Positions 32,262 through 44,489 of a stretch of 64,000 nt of DNA are shown one piece after another. Origin of the DNA: Adiantum capillus-veneris (lineage: Eukaryota; Streptophyta; Polypodiopsida; Polypodiales; Pteridaceae). How positions within the stretch are numbered: the stretch's first letter is position 1; the number at the start of each line of letters is the position of its first letter. The DNA lies in contig CM043960.1 of assembly GCA_014529385.2 (NCBI GenBank), positions 37,336,781 through 37,400,780 of the forward strand, in the 5' to 3' direction. The position numbers and the translations under genes are program-made. The notes under the pieces are model-generated. The model saw only the letters and a list, made by a program, of their open reading frames with translations. It searched no databases and had not been told where the DNA came from.

Positions 32262-32375
32262 TCGTCGCTATGTGCGTCGCAAATAGCAACAGGATCACAG
32301 GGACGCGGATATCGACGCACATAGCGACGCAGTGCGTCGATATCTGCGTCGATGATACTTTTTTTTGTTGTAGTG
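32262..32375. repeat. CACTA right terminus and subterminal palindromes
   Basis: Repeated GTCGATATC/GCGTCG motifs in both orientations. Exact 16-bp arms lie at 32264-32279 and 32313-32328. The end is TTGTAGTG at 32375. Motifs match those of the left arm at 18054-18233. Confidence 0.87.
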
Positions 32376-34252
32376 TGTGGTTGTTACAGCCGTGCCACAT
32401 TTGTCATATGTTTTGATATTCATTATGGATTTGAGTTCACTTAAATTGTTCGCTCTTGATGAGTGTTATGGGAAAAATTGGATCATTGCTTCAGGTGCTA
32501 GTTTCCATGTTACTCTAGTTATGGAATGATTCTCTAGTTATGCTTCTATACATGGTTCGGTCAAGCTAGGTGACTTATATCATCTTGACATATGTGGCAT
32601 TAGAAATGTGAAGTTATTTATGCATGTCAACATCGATTTTATGCTTCAAGGTGCTAGACATGTTCCAAAGTTGACTAAGAGCTTAATGTCAATTGGTCAA
32701 CTTATTGATTTGGGCTATACTATAGGGTTTGGGAATGGGTCCTGAATGATTCACAAGGGGAACTTGGTCATCTTGAAAGGAAATTTTTTTGGATCATTGT
32801 ACTCTTTGTACGTCTCTTGTATGAAAGAGAATTCCATTTATGTTGAAGAGCTGCCTTTTACTGAATTGTGGCATAGACAGCTTGGTCGTCTGAGTCAAAA
32901 AGGAATGAGACAACTTCAATGTTTGGGCTATTTACTTGTCTTAAACTATTCTGATTTAAGTTTCTGTAAGAATTGCATCAATGCAAACAGACTAGGGTTA
33001 CCACGTTGCCATTGAATAGAGAGCTAGGGAATCCTCTAGGCTTGGTACATAGTGATTTATATGGGCCTATGCCACATACATCTCTAGAGGGGATATTATA
33101 TTCCTAACATTGATAGATGAATCTAATGAGAAGGTCTGGGTCTACCCCTTGAAGAGAAAAGACAATTTTTGATACGTCTCAAAAATTCCTTGCAATGAAA
33201 GAGAACCAATCATACATTAAGTTGAAGGCTTTTTGCACCGACAATGGAGGAGAGTATGTCTCAAATGAGTTCAATAATTTTTGTAGCAAAAGAGGCATTA
33301 GACAATAGTAAGTTACGCCATACAGACCTACTCTGAATAGCATATAAACAAGGCAATCGAGGAGAGAGTCACAACCATGTTCTCTATAGAAAACTTACCT
33401 CTAGAGATTTAGGGAGAGGCTATTATGACAACGGTTTACATTATCAATTGTTCACCTAGTATGCCATTGAAATATGGAATTTTGAAGGAGATGAGGAATG
33501 GAAAGAATCCAAACTATGATAGATTACATGTATTTGGTTGTGAGGCATTCTTACATGTACTTAAAGAGTTACTCAAAAAGCTAGATGCTAAATCACACAA
33601 ATGCATCTTCATTGGCCGTGTTGTAGATGGATAGATGGACTATTATCTCTGGCACCCAACATCTAGAAAAGTTATTTGTAGCTCACAAGTTATCTTCAAT
33701 GAGTCAAAGATGCATAGACAACCTGTTAGAGAGGTTGAGTATTGCAAGGTCAGATATGAGGATGTAGCCTTAAGTGAAATCAAACAAACAACCAAATTGC
33801 TAGTGACATTCCTACCACTTGTAGTTCTCCAAGAAGAGCAGAGTCTAGCATTCAGCAGGTAGTGAGGAGATCTATGCAAGTCTCTCATGCCCCTGAGCAT
33901 TTTCAGCCAGTGTTAGACTATTTATTGATCATTGACTGTGGAGAGCCTACCTGAAACTAAGAAGCTATTAAGATGGTGAACTGGGAGTAGTCAATGCAAT
34001 CAAAGTATAACTTGATTATGGAAAATGATACTTGGGAAGAACTGATAGAGTTTCCAGTGGGAAAACAAGCCTTGCCTTGCAAATGGGTGTATAAGAAGAA
34101 ATACACGATAGAAGATCCCACGTCTAAGTATAAAGCTAGATTGGCTGCTAAGAAATTCAAGCAAAAGAAAGTCGTGGACTTTGATGGGATTTTCTCTTTG
34201 GTACTCAAGATGAGTACATTGCATATTGTGCTTGGATTAGTAGCCATTGAGG

Positions 34253-34415
34253 ACATGGAACTTGTCTAGATGGGCATGAAGACGACTTTCTCTCATGGGG
34301 ATCTAGAAGAAGACATGCACATGGATTAACAACCATATATGACATGGAACTTGTCTAGATGGATGTGAAGATGACTTTCTCTCATGGAGATCTAGAAGAA
34401 GATGTCCACATGAAA
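34253..34415 (+). repeat. 89-bp direct duplication in Copia-B reverse transcriptase
   Basis: Units begin ACATGGAACTTGTCTAGATGG at 34253 and 34342 and run through GATCTAGAAGAAGA; about 90 percent identical by eye. Confidence 0.85.
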
Positions 34416-35304
34416 GAGCTAGAGGGCTTTGAAGTTAAACCTAAAAAGTCCATGAGGGCAGAATTGGTGTGTGGATTGCATAAGGCATTGTATGGCCTAA
34501 AGCAAGGCTCAAGGTAGTGGTACCAAAAATTTGACAAGTACATGCAGTCTCAAGGTTATGTACGGAGCCAAGACAATCATTGCTTATATACCCAAAAGTT
34601 GAATGATGGTTCACTTATCATCTTGATACTTTATGTCGATGATATGCTCATTGCCAAGGAAGTCTAAAGACAAGATTCATATCTTTTAAAAATCACTTAG
34701 CATGCAATTCACTATGAAGGATTTGGGAGATGCAAGCCACTTTCTTGGTATGCATAAAAAGAGAGATGAAAAACGTGGAATACTCGATTTATCTCAGAAA
34801 ATGTATATCCACAAGGTCTTGCAATGTTTAAATATACAGGGGGGAAGGCTCCATTGAGTATCCCAATGCAACCATATGAAAAAGTTAGCAAGAATGACAC
34901 TCCCAAATTTGATGTTGAGAAAGAAAAAATGACAAAAGCACCATATTCTTCAGCAGTAAGTAGCCTTCTATTAGCCACCAGGCTAGCCATTGCATTTGTA
35001 GTGGAAGTGGTTAGCAGATTTATGGCAAATCTTGGTAGGAAGCACTGGAATGCAGTCAAACACATTCTGAGATACCTTAAGGGTACAACAAGCAAGGGCT
35101 TATGCTTTAAGAACAATGATGCATTTATAGTGGGCTACATGGATGCAAATTATGCAGGTTGTATGAATAGTTGAAGATCCACCTCTAGCTATGTATTCCT
35201 ATTTGTTGAAGGACCTGTGTCATGGAGATCATTTCTTCAGGATTGCACTTTTTCTTCCACCTTAAAGGTAGAGTATGTTGCAATTTTTGGTGCTAGCAAG
35301 GAAG

Positions 35305-35678
35305 TTGTATGGTTAGTTTGTCTAGTGCAAGACCTTGGCATTTATCAGACTCCAATGTTTCATTGTGATAGTTAGAGTGAAATTGCATTAACAAAGAACC
35401 CCATGTGTTTCACTCCCAATCAAAACACATAGAGGTCAAGTATCATATGATATGGGACATACTGGCTAGCAAGCACATCGAGATAGTCAAGTTGTATGGT
35501 TAGCTTGTCTAGTGCAAGACCTTGGCATTTATCAGACTCCAATGTTTCATTGTGATAGTTAGAGTGAAATTGCATTAGCAAAGAACCCCATGTGTTTCAC
35601 TCCCAATCAAAACACATAGAGGTCAAGTATCATATGATATGGGACATACTGGCTAGCAAGCACATCGAGATAGTGAAG
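35305..35678 (+). repeat. 187-bp tandem duplication in Copia-B RNase H
   Basis: Units 35305-35491 and 35492-35678 are almost identical, both starting TTGTATGGTTAG. The period is not a multiple of three and shifts the frame. The high identity implies the duplication is recent compared with the decay of the element. Confidence 0.94.
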
Positions 35679-35844
35679 GTTCATAAGGATCACAACCTTG
35701 TAGATACTAGGATAAAGGCGGTGTGCTCTTACCCCAGTTGGACGTGCCTGAGGTGTTCGACTGCCCATCAATTCTACACTTCTTATTCCTTACTACATAG
35801 AAGAATAAGGGGCTCTCTCTCACACATTGTGGTGAGTTGCTCCA

Positions 35845-35890
<46 letters not shown>

Positions 35891-37410
35891 ACATGCACTG
35901 CATTCATGCACTCACAATTGGTATCAAAGCTATGACTTGGCAATGGCTGGGAGAATGGAAATGGCGAGAGTTTTGAGGTGATAGCTTGCTCTCTCTTGGA
36001 AGAGAGATCAAGAAAGTTTGGAAGCTTTGTGAGAATGCAATGAGAGCTTGTAAGCTCACCTGAGAGTGATGTATGCTCTTGTGGAAACTCAAAAGACAAT
36101 GTGGAATATAGTGTGTAGGTGACAGTGCTATCCTAAAAAATTGTGTGCACAACAACATTGTTTTGCAGATTCTTTTCTCCTTGTAGATTGTAGATCTAAA
36201 AAAATTTCCCTCCATTTCCCTCTGTTGTGACATGCTCAACGACTTTGCAGAAGAGATTAGACTTTTTGAAAATTCCTCACCATTTTGCTGATATTCAACT
36301 CAGACTAACTTCATGCAGGAAATATCTGGTTTTTTGTTTTCGTGCAGTGTGCGAGTATCATGCATTTTTGGAAGCACGACAGGTGCTTGAAGTTGGCTGC
36401 ATAAATTTTGAGATTGAAGATGCAATTTTAGCTTATGCAGAGCTTGAGATTGAGTTTTTTTGGTAGATTTGGGTAAAGAATCACGGAGGAATTTACACAC
36501 CATCGAAGCGGTCTCTTGAGAGAGATGCAATTTTTTGAGCACACAGGTGGAGCTTCTTTCACAAATTGTCACGAGACATTTTGGTAGAAATTTTGTGCTT
36601 TGGTTTATGATCTTTGTGGATGCATTTGCATATGGCTATGGCGCATGGTTGATGCCCATTATGCATGCATTTTGGCTAGCACTTTTGAGTGCTTATGAGC
36701 TCTCTTGAGAGCATTGTTTCCACATTGATGAGTTTTTTGGTTTGCACCTATTTTGGCACTTGTTTATACATGATCACTCTGCTTATGTACATTAAGTGTG
36801 GATTGCCATTGTGTGCACATTGTGGAGCCATTTTGGCATTACTCTTTCATATCCTGGTGGATGTGGTTTATGGTTTGAGAGTTTACATTGTGATTTTGCT
36901 CATTTTGCAAGGGATATTGTCTAATTTTCACTAGATTTCTCACCATAGATTTGGCTTGATTGCTATACTTTTGATGTATTTGCAATCGTTGAATATGTGA
37001 TTCTCTTTTGTTGTGGTCAACTTTGCTCCCACATTGATGTGCATATGGTTGTGTTTGGACGTGGATTGGTGTTCTTGTATCCACTCTCGCAAGAGTGAGA
37101 TTTGTGTATGCTCACAGTGACTACATGTAGACTTATGGTATGCACTATTTTTTATCTATGAATGTTTTGATTGTGAGTCCACTACATACAATTTATAGGT
37201 AGTCAGTGGACACATGTTCCATATACTTTTGGCAGTTGATACTTGCATCAATGTGACAATTGCAGAGCACAATGTGGTTACAATATTGTGAGAGATTTTA
37301 CGTGTTGATTCGCTTGATCACTTTGAGTACCGATGAGCTCTTTTGATAGTGTTTTCTCCCCATAGTGAGCTCCTTTCATTTTAGGTCTGGTGTACTTATT
37401 TTCGGCATTG

Positions 37411-37690
37411 TTTATGCACATTGCCCTTGTACATGATGTAGAACCATAAATTCAGTTTTTATGACAATTGATAAGTGTGATAGTTCTGAGTCCATGATGA
37501 TCACTCATGTGAGACAACGGTCTCATTCATGTTAACACTTGAGATGTTGGCATTGGTTTATGCACATTGCCCTTGTACATGTTGTAGAGCAATAACTTCA
37601 CTTATGGCAATTGATATGTGTGACAATTTGGAGTCCACAATGATGACTCGTGTGAGACAACAGTTTCGTTCATATCAACACTTGAGATAT
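37411..37690 (+). repeat. Imperfect tandem repeat, period about 146 bp
   Basis: Units start TTTATGCACATTGCCCTTGTACATG at 37411 and 37557, each including GTGAGACAAC and CACTTGAGAT blocks. Confidence 0.8.
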
Positions 37691-37794
37691 TGACATTGTG
37701 GCCACACAGAGCACATTAGATGATGTTGCTTTAGATGCATGAGGTAGGGATGCAGATGTATGCATGATGCAGAGACAATTTTGGCATAGACTAG

Positions 37795-38400
37795 AGAGGT
37801 GACTTCATATGCTAGTGATGGTGATGTCACATTTACCTCTAGTGTTCCTTTTGATTTTAAGTCTGATAGAGATGCCACTTGCTCTCAATGGCTGCTAGAT
37901 GAGTATGCAACATTCCACATCACATCATGCCGTGAGTGGTTTAGCACTTTTGCTAGTGGGAGCCTTGGCGTGTGCATCTAGCTGATGGATTAGCATATGA
38001 CATAGAGAGTGCATGAGAAGTATGCTTGTTATACTTAGTGGTGCATCTTATATACTACGACATGTGTGCTATGTTCTTGAGATCACAAAGAGTTTGATCT
38101 TGATGCGATAGTTAAGAGACACTGGATTTTAGGTATTGCTTAGAGATCAGTTCTTCTAGAAGCATTGTGGTTATCTAGTCATTGCGAGAGGAGCCATGAT
38201 TGGCTTGGTCTACCCTATGCACGTATCTGAGGAGCGAAACAGCATAGTGTTGATTACATTACAATAATGTCAGTGAGAGACTAGACGCATATCTTTCGGG
38301 GGCAGATGAGCTCTAGAGTGTTATACATGAAATTTCTGTAGATGCAGAGAGTGGCCGTGCTCTAGCGAGACACAACAGATTGATCCTCTTAGGACAGAGA
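37795..38400 (+). pseudogene. Copia-C protease region remnant
   Basis: The frame at 37799-37980 encodes W-L-L-D-E-Y-A-T-F-H-I-T with R-E-W-F-S-T-F after it. This is the copia protease start, in which active members read W-L-L-D-S-G-A-T; the S-G to E-Y change removes the catalytic motif. Further degenerate blocks resembling the post-protease region (G-S-L-Y-P-M-like and S-E-E-R-like) follow to about 38250 across several frames. Dead. Confidence 0.6.
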
Positions 38401-38796
38401 TGTCTCCTACCATGGAGATGAGTGATCATATGGAGTTCTTTGACATGCTCATGCATGAGGCTGATATGGTGATGCCACAACATGTGGATACAATCCCTAT
38501 GGATGATGAGGGAGTGATGACTAACTTGGAGTTAGGATTGATGCATCTATATGTGACTAGTTATGGTGGTGATGCTGTGAGCATTGAGATACCTAATGCG
38601 GATAGATTGACATAGATAATTGCACATGGTGTTGATGCGATTGGCATAGATATGCTAGCAGAGATTACACATTTGTTGTCAACCTCTGGGACTCTCATGT
38701 ACGACATGTTAATGTTGAGACTTGACATATCAGCTGTAGTGGGAGCGTTTGCAATTAGGGTTGTCAGTTGAGCGATGACTGACACTAGCATGATGC

Positions 38797-39266
38797 ATCC
38801 CCGGGGGATTCACTCTATATACAAAACGGGACGCCACCTGCGAGCGGGGATAACTTTGATAAAACCCCTATATATTACTCATAATAGGGAATATGACCCC
38901 CCTTTCTATGCTTATACGACAATCAATGAAGAAAAATATCAAATTTAGGTCTCACATGATCTAACTGAGTAAAACTAGTCAAAGAGTGTGTAGCATAGTG
39001 GCTGGCACGTACCAAGGAACCACTTCTATTGATAACTAGATGTACCCTCAATGCGTCTTAGTTTGACTTTCAAACTATGTGCCCGATCAGCCTGCACTCA
39101 GGCTACTCGTCCAATTTCGACGCATCCAAAGCTGGTGTAAATCAACCCTTGAACTCTCCAACTCAACCCTTATCTATGACCGGCTTGATGCAAAATTTGA
39201 TGTGTGACCTGATTAAAAAATTCCCCCATGGTGAATAAGTTTTCCATGGTGAATCCCCCAGGGGAT
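38797..39266. mobile_element. Inverted-repeat element of about 470 bp, MITE-like
   Basis: Left end ATCCCCGGGGGATTCAC (38797-38813) is matched at the right by its complement GTGAATCCCCCAGGGGAT (39249-39266), apart from one mismatch. The interior is unrelated to surrounding repeats and has no transposase. A similar phrase, AGCATGATG, occurs left of the first arm (38788) and right of the second (about 39279) and could be an imperfect target duplication, but it is not flush with the arms. The class is uncertain. Confidence 0.5.
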
Positions 39267-41734
39267 TGAGTCCCATAGGAGCATGATGAATCCCTCTCAT
39301 TCACCATAATAGGTGTAAAAAAAATCCCGTAAACCTCCAAACCGACCTCAACAACAACATAAGAGGAGGAGGATGGAGAAGAGACTCAAGATGATGAGCT
39401 GCAGCAAATCAAGAACAACCAATGGTGGCAAGAGCAAGAAATAATCACAAGAATAGGATCTACAAAAAACAAAAGAAGGCAATTTCAAAGAGGGCACAAA
39501 GTGCCACAGCCTTGCCTAGGCATGCTTGCAAAGTGCGCAATTTTAGTTGAGCATTTGAAGAGATAAGCTACTACCAAAAGAGTACAAAGTTGCTCATTTG
39601 AAAAGCCCCATTTTCACGTACAATAAAGAGATACTCAATAGCTATTAGTGCAAGTTCAGGAGGACGGAAGTGGCTCTTGAGGCCGTTTGAAAACACAAAT
39701 CTTTGGGCTATTCATGCAAAACGGATCACCATTCAAACGAAGGATATGTAGCTACCCATATGGCTACAACATGAGAGGAACTAGTTCTCTAAGTGAATGC
39801 CTCTTTTTGTAACTAACATGTAGCCAAGTCATGGGAAAGTGTGGAATTTAGGTGGCTCACCATTTTTGTAATCTTCATGTAGCCAAGAACGAAATTATTG
39901 CCAAGCCCGAGCTTCTACACGAAGTTTCTTTATTCACTATTTAGAGTGAACATCACATGTCCAATTAGTGTCACTAGCACATTAAATTTTCTGTGTGTTT
40001 GATATGTAGTGTGCTTAACAATTGAATATTGTGTTGATGTTATAAATGGCCCAAGTCTAATCTCCTCAAGGTCGATAGAGAAAGAGAGAGAGAAAGAAAA
40101 AAAGTGAAAGCTCCGTCCTCCTATTTCCCCTTGCTTATGCCCTTCCCGTTCTTTTCTCGTTGCTTCTTCGAGGCCTTTGTCAAGGAGAGATAGAGAGAGC
40201 AAAAAAGTTCGAGAGAGCCGTGATCTTCTTGCTTCCTCCTTCCGATTCCCCTTCCTCCCTTTCTTTGTTTAACCCATCACTTGATTCACTATCTACTATG
40301 AGAAGAATGGCCAAAATAGTCATCTTCTACCACACGCTCTTGGAAAATTGGTATAACTTGCAATATTTGCACTAAAAGCCTATCATTTTCACATTGCCTC
40401 CATAGGGGCCATCGAGGGCTGTAGGGGTTGTGATAGAAGGGTGCATAAAATGTATGTACAAACTTTTCGCGGGTTGTCTACTATGTCCTTCTAGCACAGT
40501 TCCCTACAGCCCTCTATGGAATTCTTGGAGCATGGATGTGTTATCATTTAGTCCTTTAACAATGCACAACACTCAATAAGAACACCAACAAACTATTAAA
40601 GCCAAAGAATATACAAAAAGCTTATTTATTCATTCCAATCATTTACACAATGGGTGTGTGCTAGATGTGATTTTGTTTATATGGATTCTCTTTTTCTTTT
40701 TTGACTCGAGCACCTTTGCCAACATGAGTGTGTGGGTTATGTCCTACCGTCACGAACACTATATTAGAGAGTTTGAGACTTTAGAGCCAATTTGGGAATC
40801 GCCAATCTCTTAAAGATATGGCCATATGAACAAATCTCAAAGTATTTTTTTAGGCCAACTCCTTCCACAAGGTAGTACTTGAAATTATCATTCAAACCAT
40901 GCTCTAAAAAATTTCGCTAAGATTTGTCCATGTGGTCAAATCTTAAGCTCATTTTGAAAGTGGGAATTGGAAAATTCCCAAATTATGGTGTAACGGGTCT
41001 ATGCTAGGTGTGTTGCATTTTCCTAAACAAAAAAATATTTTCTTATGCTCGGCTTTGTGGATGCCAATGTGAGCCATCATGCGGCCACAAAACCCACATA
41101 AGAAGGTAGACATGGAAAAAGGCTTTGTTACAAACACAACCATGTGCACAAACAGTGTAATTGTGGAGAGGCATAGTAGCTTAGGCCATTGGGGCTAAAT
41201 ACACTGAGTGGAAAATTAGAATTACACTTTGGGAGGAGAAAGATTGATGTGGGAAGGGAGGGATATCTGAGGGCCGAATACTTTCTTCTTGCACATTGTG
41301 CACGAATCCCACCCATCCATGTCTACCATGTCCTCTTCTTTATGATCTTTTCTATCCAAAATCCTCCCTTGCGTGCAAGTCTATGGTAGATCTAGACTTG
41401 ACAATAGAAGTGGCCGGGAGTCAAAGGAGTGATGATGGGATTTTGACCTACCACCACTTTGTTTGCACATCATGAAACTAGAAGAAGGCACATTTTAATG
41501 AGGATTTGCATCAAACTCCTAACCAGCTAGGGCAATAGTATGAAGAATCCTATTTCCTAGAAGGAGTAATGTCTCCTCTAGTTGATCCGGCAAAGTATCA
41601 AGAGGACACTCCAATTTCTAGCAAGGATGGTGAGGCATTCATCCTATCGCAAACAAAGGCCTTCTCAAGATCATGCATGAAGACATACTCTTGCCCCATC
41701 AATAATGTATGTTCCTAGATGGGATGCTTCCACC
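39267..41734. other. No gene recognised
   Basis: Short frames only. GA-rich bits occur at 40078-40105. A small broken palindrome pairs GAGGGCTGTAGGG at 40414-40426 with CCCTACAGCCCTC at 40502-40514. Confidence 0.4.
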
Positions 41735-42117
41735 TCCAGGATTGCATAAGGGGATTTAGCTACAAATAATAGCTGTGGAGTGACAATAGAGGATGAAGGG
41801 AGCTACGGTGCTATCAAGGCCCATAAGGTACAAAAAAGCTCGACTAATGGTTTTCATTAGGCGACTAAACACACTAGCACTTTGTTGTGGGACCGAGATA
41901 GATACATTTTGGTTTGTATTTTCAAGGTATGGGGTAGGGTGTCCCTCCATCATACCGGAATTAGAGTAAGATTCACTAGCCACTGTGATGTGTGGGTCTT
42001 GGGTAGCACTACATTGGGTCCTAGTCAAAGGCCTAAAACCTAAGGTGGGTGGGTAATGGGTTCTCGCGTAATTTGAGGCACTCTCTAATTGATCAGACTC
42101 TAGCACTCATCTAGAGA
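41735..42117 (-). pseudogene. GP-2a: N-terminal Gag remnant of the GP family
   Basis: The minus frame reads E-S-D-Q-L-E-S-A-S, then T-H-Y-P-P-T, T-Q-D-P-H-I, M-M-E-G-H-P-T-P and S-V-F-S-R-L-M-K-T. This lines up with residues 8-95 of GP-1 Gag, including the S-M-F-S-R-F-M-E-T block. The start is damaged and the frame ends early. It belongs with the LTR remnant at 43014-43494 on the same strand. Confidence 0.82.
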
Positions 42118-43013
42118 ATAAGTACATATTGATTTCAATGTCTTACAAGCATTGGTAAGGACTCAAAACACTTTCCTTAAAAAACAATTGTGTTCTTTTG
42201 TTTTGGTTTGTTAGCCGTTTTCTTTTTTTTTCTCTCTTTTTTTGTGCTTGCTATGCAGACCAAGGTATGCAATAGCTCAAAATGAGCGTATCAGTTGGGG
42301 AATCTTGGTACAATTTAGAGCACAAATTTTGACCCCTAAGGTGCCCGTGACCCTCAAAAGAAGCGATTTCTACCTAGGCAAGTGGGTGGAAGTGAAAGTT
42401 GAAGGGAGGCTTGTGGAGGGAAAGGTGGAGCCTTTATCCGACATGCCCCATTTTTCCCCTTAAAGGAATATGATATATATATGAAACCATGTATAACTAC
42501 TATCATTAGACCAAGATCAAGACCGTGCTTGGGCTCGAGCTTCAACGTAGATGTGCACGTGGGCTATTGGAGCTTTTTCTTTTTCTCGCCTACACAGGAA
42601 CTAGTTGGAGTCTTTTTTTTTGCCAATTCAAAAGTTCAAAACTAGTTGTGTGGTGTTTCTTTTTTTTGTGTTTTCTTTTAAATTATATGTTGGAGTTCGT
42701 AAACAGAAATAAAGATTAACAAAAAAAACAAAAATAAAGATTAACAAAAAAACAGAGCATAAATTAACAAAAGCATCGAGTATAAATTAACAAAAAAACA
42801 AAGCATAAATTCCTTTCTTTAGCACACATAACATATCAAAATTTTGACAATAGAAAAACAACCGACATTAATATTCAAAAATGCATTTAGATTTGCACAC
42901 AGACAACACACACATACTTCTCAAACTTTCAAACATACAGAAGTAACCTCAACACATAGAATGCAGGCTGCGGCTTTGTGCATAGCAAATCCCTGACACA
43001 GCGGTGCCAAAAA

Positions 43014-43225
43014 TGTCGACTACAGGGACCTTGTGCAAGCCACACAGGCTGCAAGCACACAACTTGTGCACATGAACAAGCTCTCCAACAACCTACAATG
43101 TGTCACTCACCTCCTACATTATTGTTTTCGTTGAGTGAATGTCGCGCGTTCCGAGAGGAAGAAGCCATTGCTGCTTCCCGCCCTCCTCACTGTCGTAGTA
43201 CTCACCGCTGCTCGATCGCCATCAC

Positions 43226-43299
<74 letters not shown>

Positions 43300-43494
43300 A
43301 CCAAGAGGATAAGGCAAGAGCAAAGCTTAGTACCTTCAGAATGAGGAAAAACTAGGTTTACAATCCTTATATATGGGTCCGTCCCTTTCACATAGGGTCG
43401 CCCATATTTGGCCAGTCAACACTAAATAAGTCTAGTGCGCCTCTTATCAACGATCACCAACCCTTGACATATACCTATGATACTGACAAGCCCT
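43014..43494 (-). repeat. GP-2a 5' LTR remnant with CT/CA microsatellite
   Basis: Diverged from GP-1 LTRs but collinear. It has the same end next to a TGGCACCGC primer-site-like sequence (about 42993-43011), the same CT-then-CA microsatellite (43222-43296) and the same downstream phrase GATCACC. It is truncated at the distal U3 side near 43494. Confidence 0.78.
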
Positions 43495-44140
43495 GCCAAT
43501 GTCTAAAAATATGAAAAAAGAGTAGTAATGGCATTGTGGGACAATGGTATAGCAAACCTTCAATTTGGGTGCTCTTTATCCATAAGATCACCTCTTGGTG
43601 AACCCCTTTGAAGCCATAAAGCACAAGAAAAACCGCCATCAGATGGATTTTGAAAAAGTGGAAGCCCATTTGGATGCTCACTTTTTAATTGATGAAGTTA
43701 AGTTCTATAGTTTTTGGAAATGCTAGCAAAACTACCACGCAGTTCAACCAAAGACTATGTCGGATTGCAACACAAATTGCCTACTTATAGTAGGATTTTA
43801 AAATGTTGGATAAATTGTCGACCTTGGTTGCCAAGGGTGTTTTGATATGCCTTTGTTAATAGACCTTTTGTCTTGATCTGTGAGCATTTTGATATGCTTG
43901 ACTTGCACCTATTTCTTAGTGCACCGTTTGGACTTTGCAACAACCACCACAAAAAAGGATGGCATTCAAATTTTGTCTGCAGAATTGCTTGGGTCTCTTT
44001 CCATCTATGATGACAATGTTTTGAGAAGCACCCAAAATCACCTTGGGCTTTGATACCAATGTTAGGTTTTGACACCTATGGGAGATGATGACGGAGGAGT
44101 ACCATGGTGGGATTGAGCATGCAGATCAAGGGATGAATGA

Positions 44141-44216
<76 letters not shown>

Positions 44217-44489
44217 AAGAAGATAGACACAATAAAAAGAAATTGCTACTATTGATTGATTGAAAGATTTACATATAAAAAGAAATTGACACTATTGATT
44301 GATTGACCAAACTAGCAATAGCCACTACTTTTTCCCATGCAAACTCCACAATGACTGGAGTGCATCAACTTGTTGATAAAGAGGTTTCCTACGGGCTAGA
44401 CAACCAATGAACACCAAGCTTGAAAACCCAACAAGAGGATGATGCAGACCTCACGCCTAAGTAGGTGCCATAAGCAAAGAAGGAGAAGT
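43495..44489 (-). other. Retroelement-like leader fragment and (GT)n(GA)n microsatellite
   Basis: On the minus strand ATTGGTATCAAAGCCC near 44050-44065 resembles a copia primer-binding site, and short frames follow to about 43780. No Gag domain could be confirmed. A compound GT/GA microsatellite lies at 44141-44212 and a 24-bp phrase around it is repeated (near 44237 and 44278). Confidence 0.45.

Larger units (their letters stand above)
18054..32375 (+). mobile_element. CACTA (En/Spm) DNA transposon, 14.3 kb including a nested LTR element
   Basis: The left end at 18054 begins CACTACAA, and the right end at 32375 reads the same on the opposite strand (TTGTAGTG). A 3-bp target duplication TGT flanks both ends (18051-18053 and 32376-32378), as expected for the superfamily. 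Subterminal regions at both ends carry repeated palindromic motifs around CGTCGATAT. The interior holds a TNP2-type transposase gene and a second Ptta/En/Spm-type gene. Without the nested retrotransposon at 23033-31958 and its target duplication, the element is about 5.4 kb. Damage in the transposase suggests it is no longer autonomous. Confidence 0.93.
17810..35690 (+). mobile_element. Copia-B: degenerate copia element split by a CACTA insertion
   Basis: A Gag zinc knuckle lies immediately left of the CACTA element (ending at 18053). Protease, integrase, reverse transcriptase and RNase H follow immediately to its right (from 32376), on the same strand. The two halves belong to one copia element interrupted between Gag and protease. 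The host element was probably already decaying, since both halves contain many stops and frameshifts. LTRs were not identified. Confidence 0.82.
32376..35690 (+). pseudogene. Copia-B protease, integrase, reverse transcriptase and RNase H
   Basis: Continuation of the Gag at 17.9-18.05 kb after the CACTA insertion. Protease has A-S-G-A-S at about 32487, where active copies have D-S-G-A, so the catalytic Asp is lost. The GAG-pre-integrase block L-W-H-R-Q-L-G-R-L-S-Q-K-G lies near 32865. The integrase core keeps C-T-D-N-G-G-E-Y near 33235. Reverse transcriptase starts near 33990 and keeps Y-V-D-D-M-L at about 34632, with many stops. RNase H runs from about 35120 and contains a 187-bp tandem duplication. 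Typical stops fit CAG-to-TAG changes, as in S-R-*-W-Y near 34515 and D-S-*-S near 35374. Confidence 0.88.
35700..38400 (+). mobile_element. Copia-C: remnant of another copia-type LTR element
   Basis: A primer-binding-site-like TGGTATCAAAGC at about 35919-35930 (tRNA-iMet type, one mismatch to TGGTATCAGAGC) follows an LTR-like end, CTCACA, with a CT microsatellite at 35851-35886. A short Gag-start-like frame (M-A-G-R-M-E) follows at 35944. Protease-like sequence appears only at 37.9 kb, so 36.1-37.7 kb is an unrecognised or rearranged stretch. The start of the 5' LTR, the 3' LTR and the pol domains were not found. Confidence 0.6.

Noticed and set aside
38990-39020. TAGCATAGTGGCTGGCACG as a tRNA A box
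   Set aside because: No B box or cloverleaf pairing follows.
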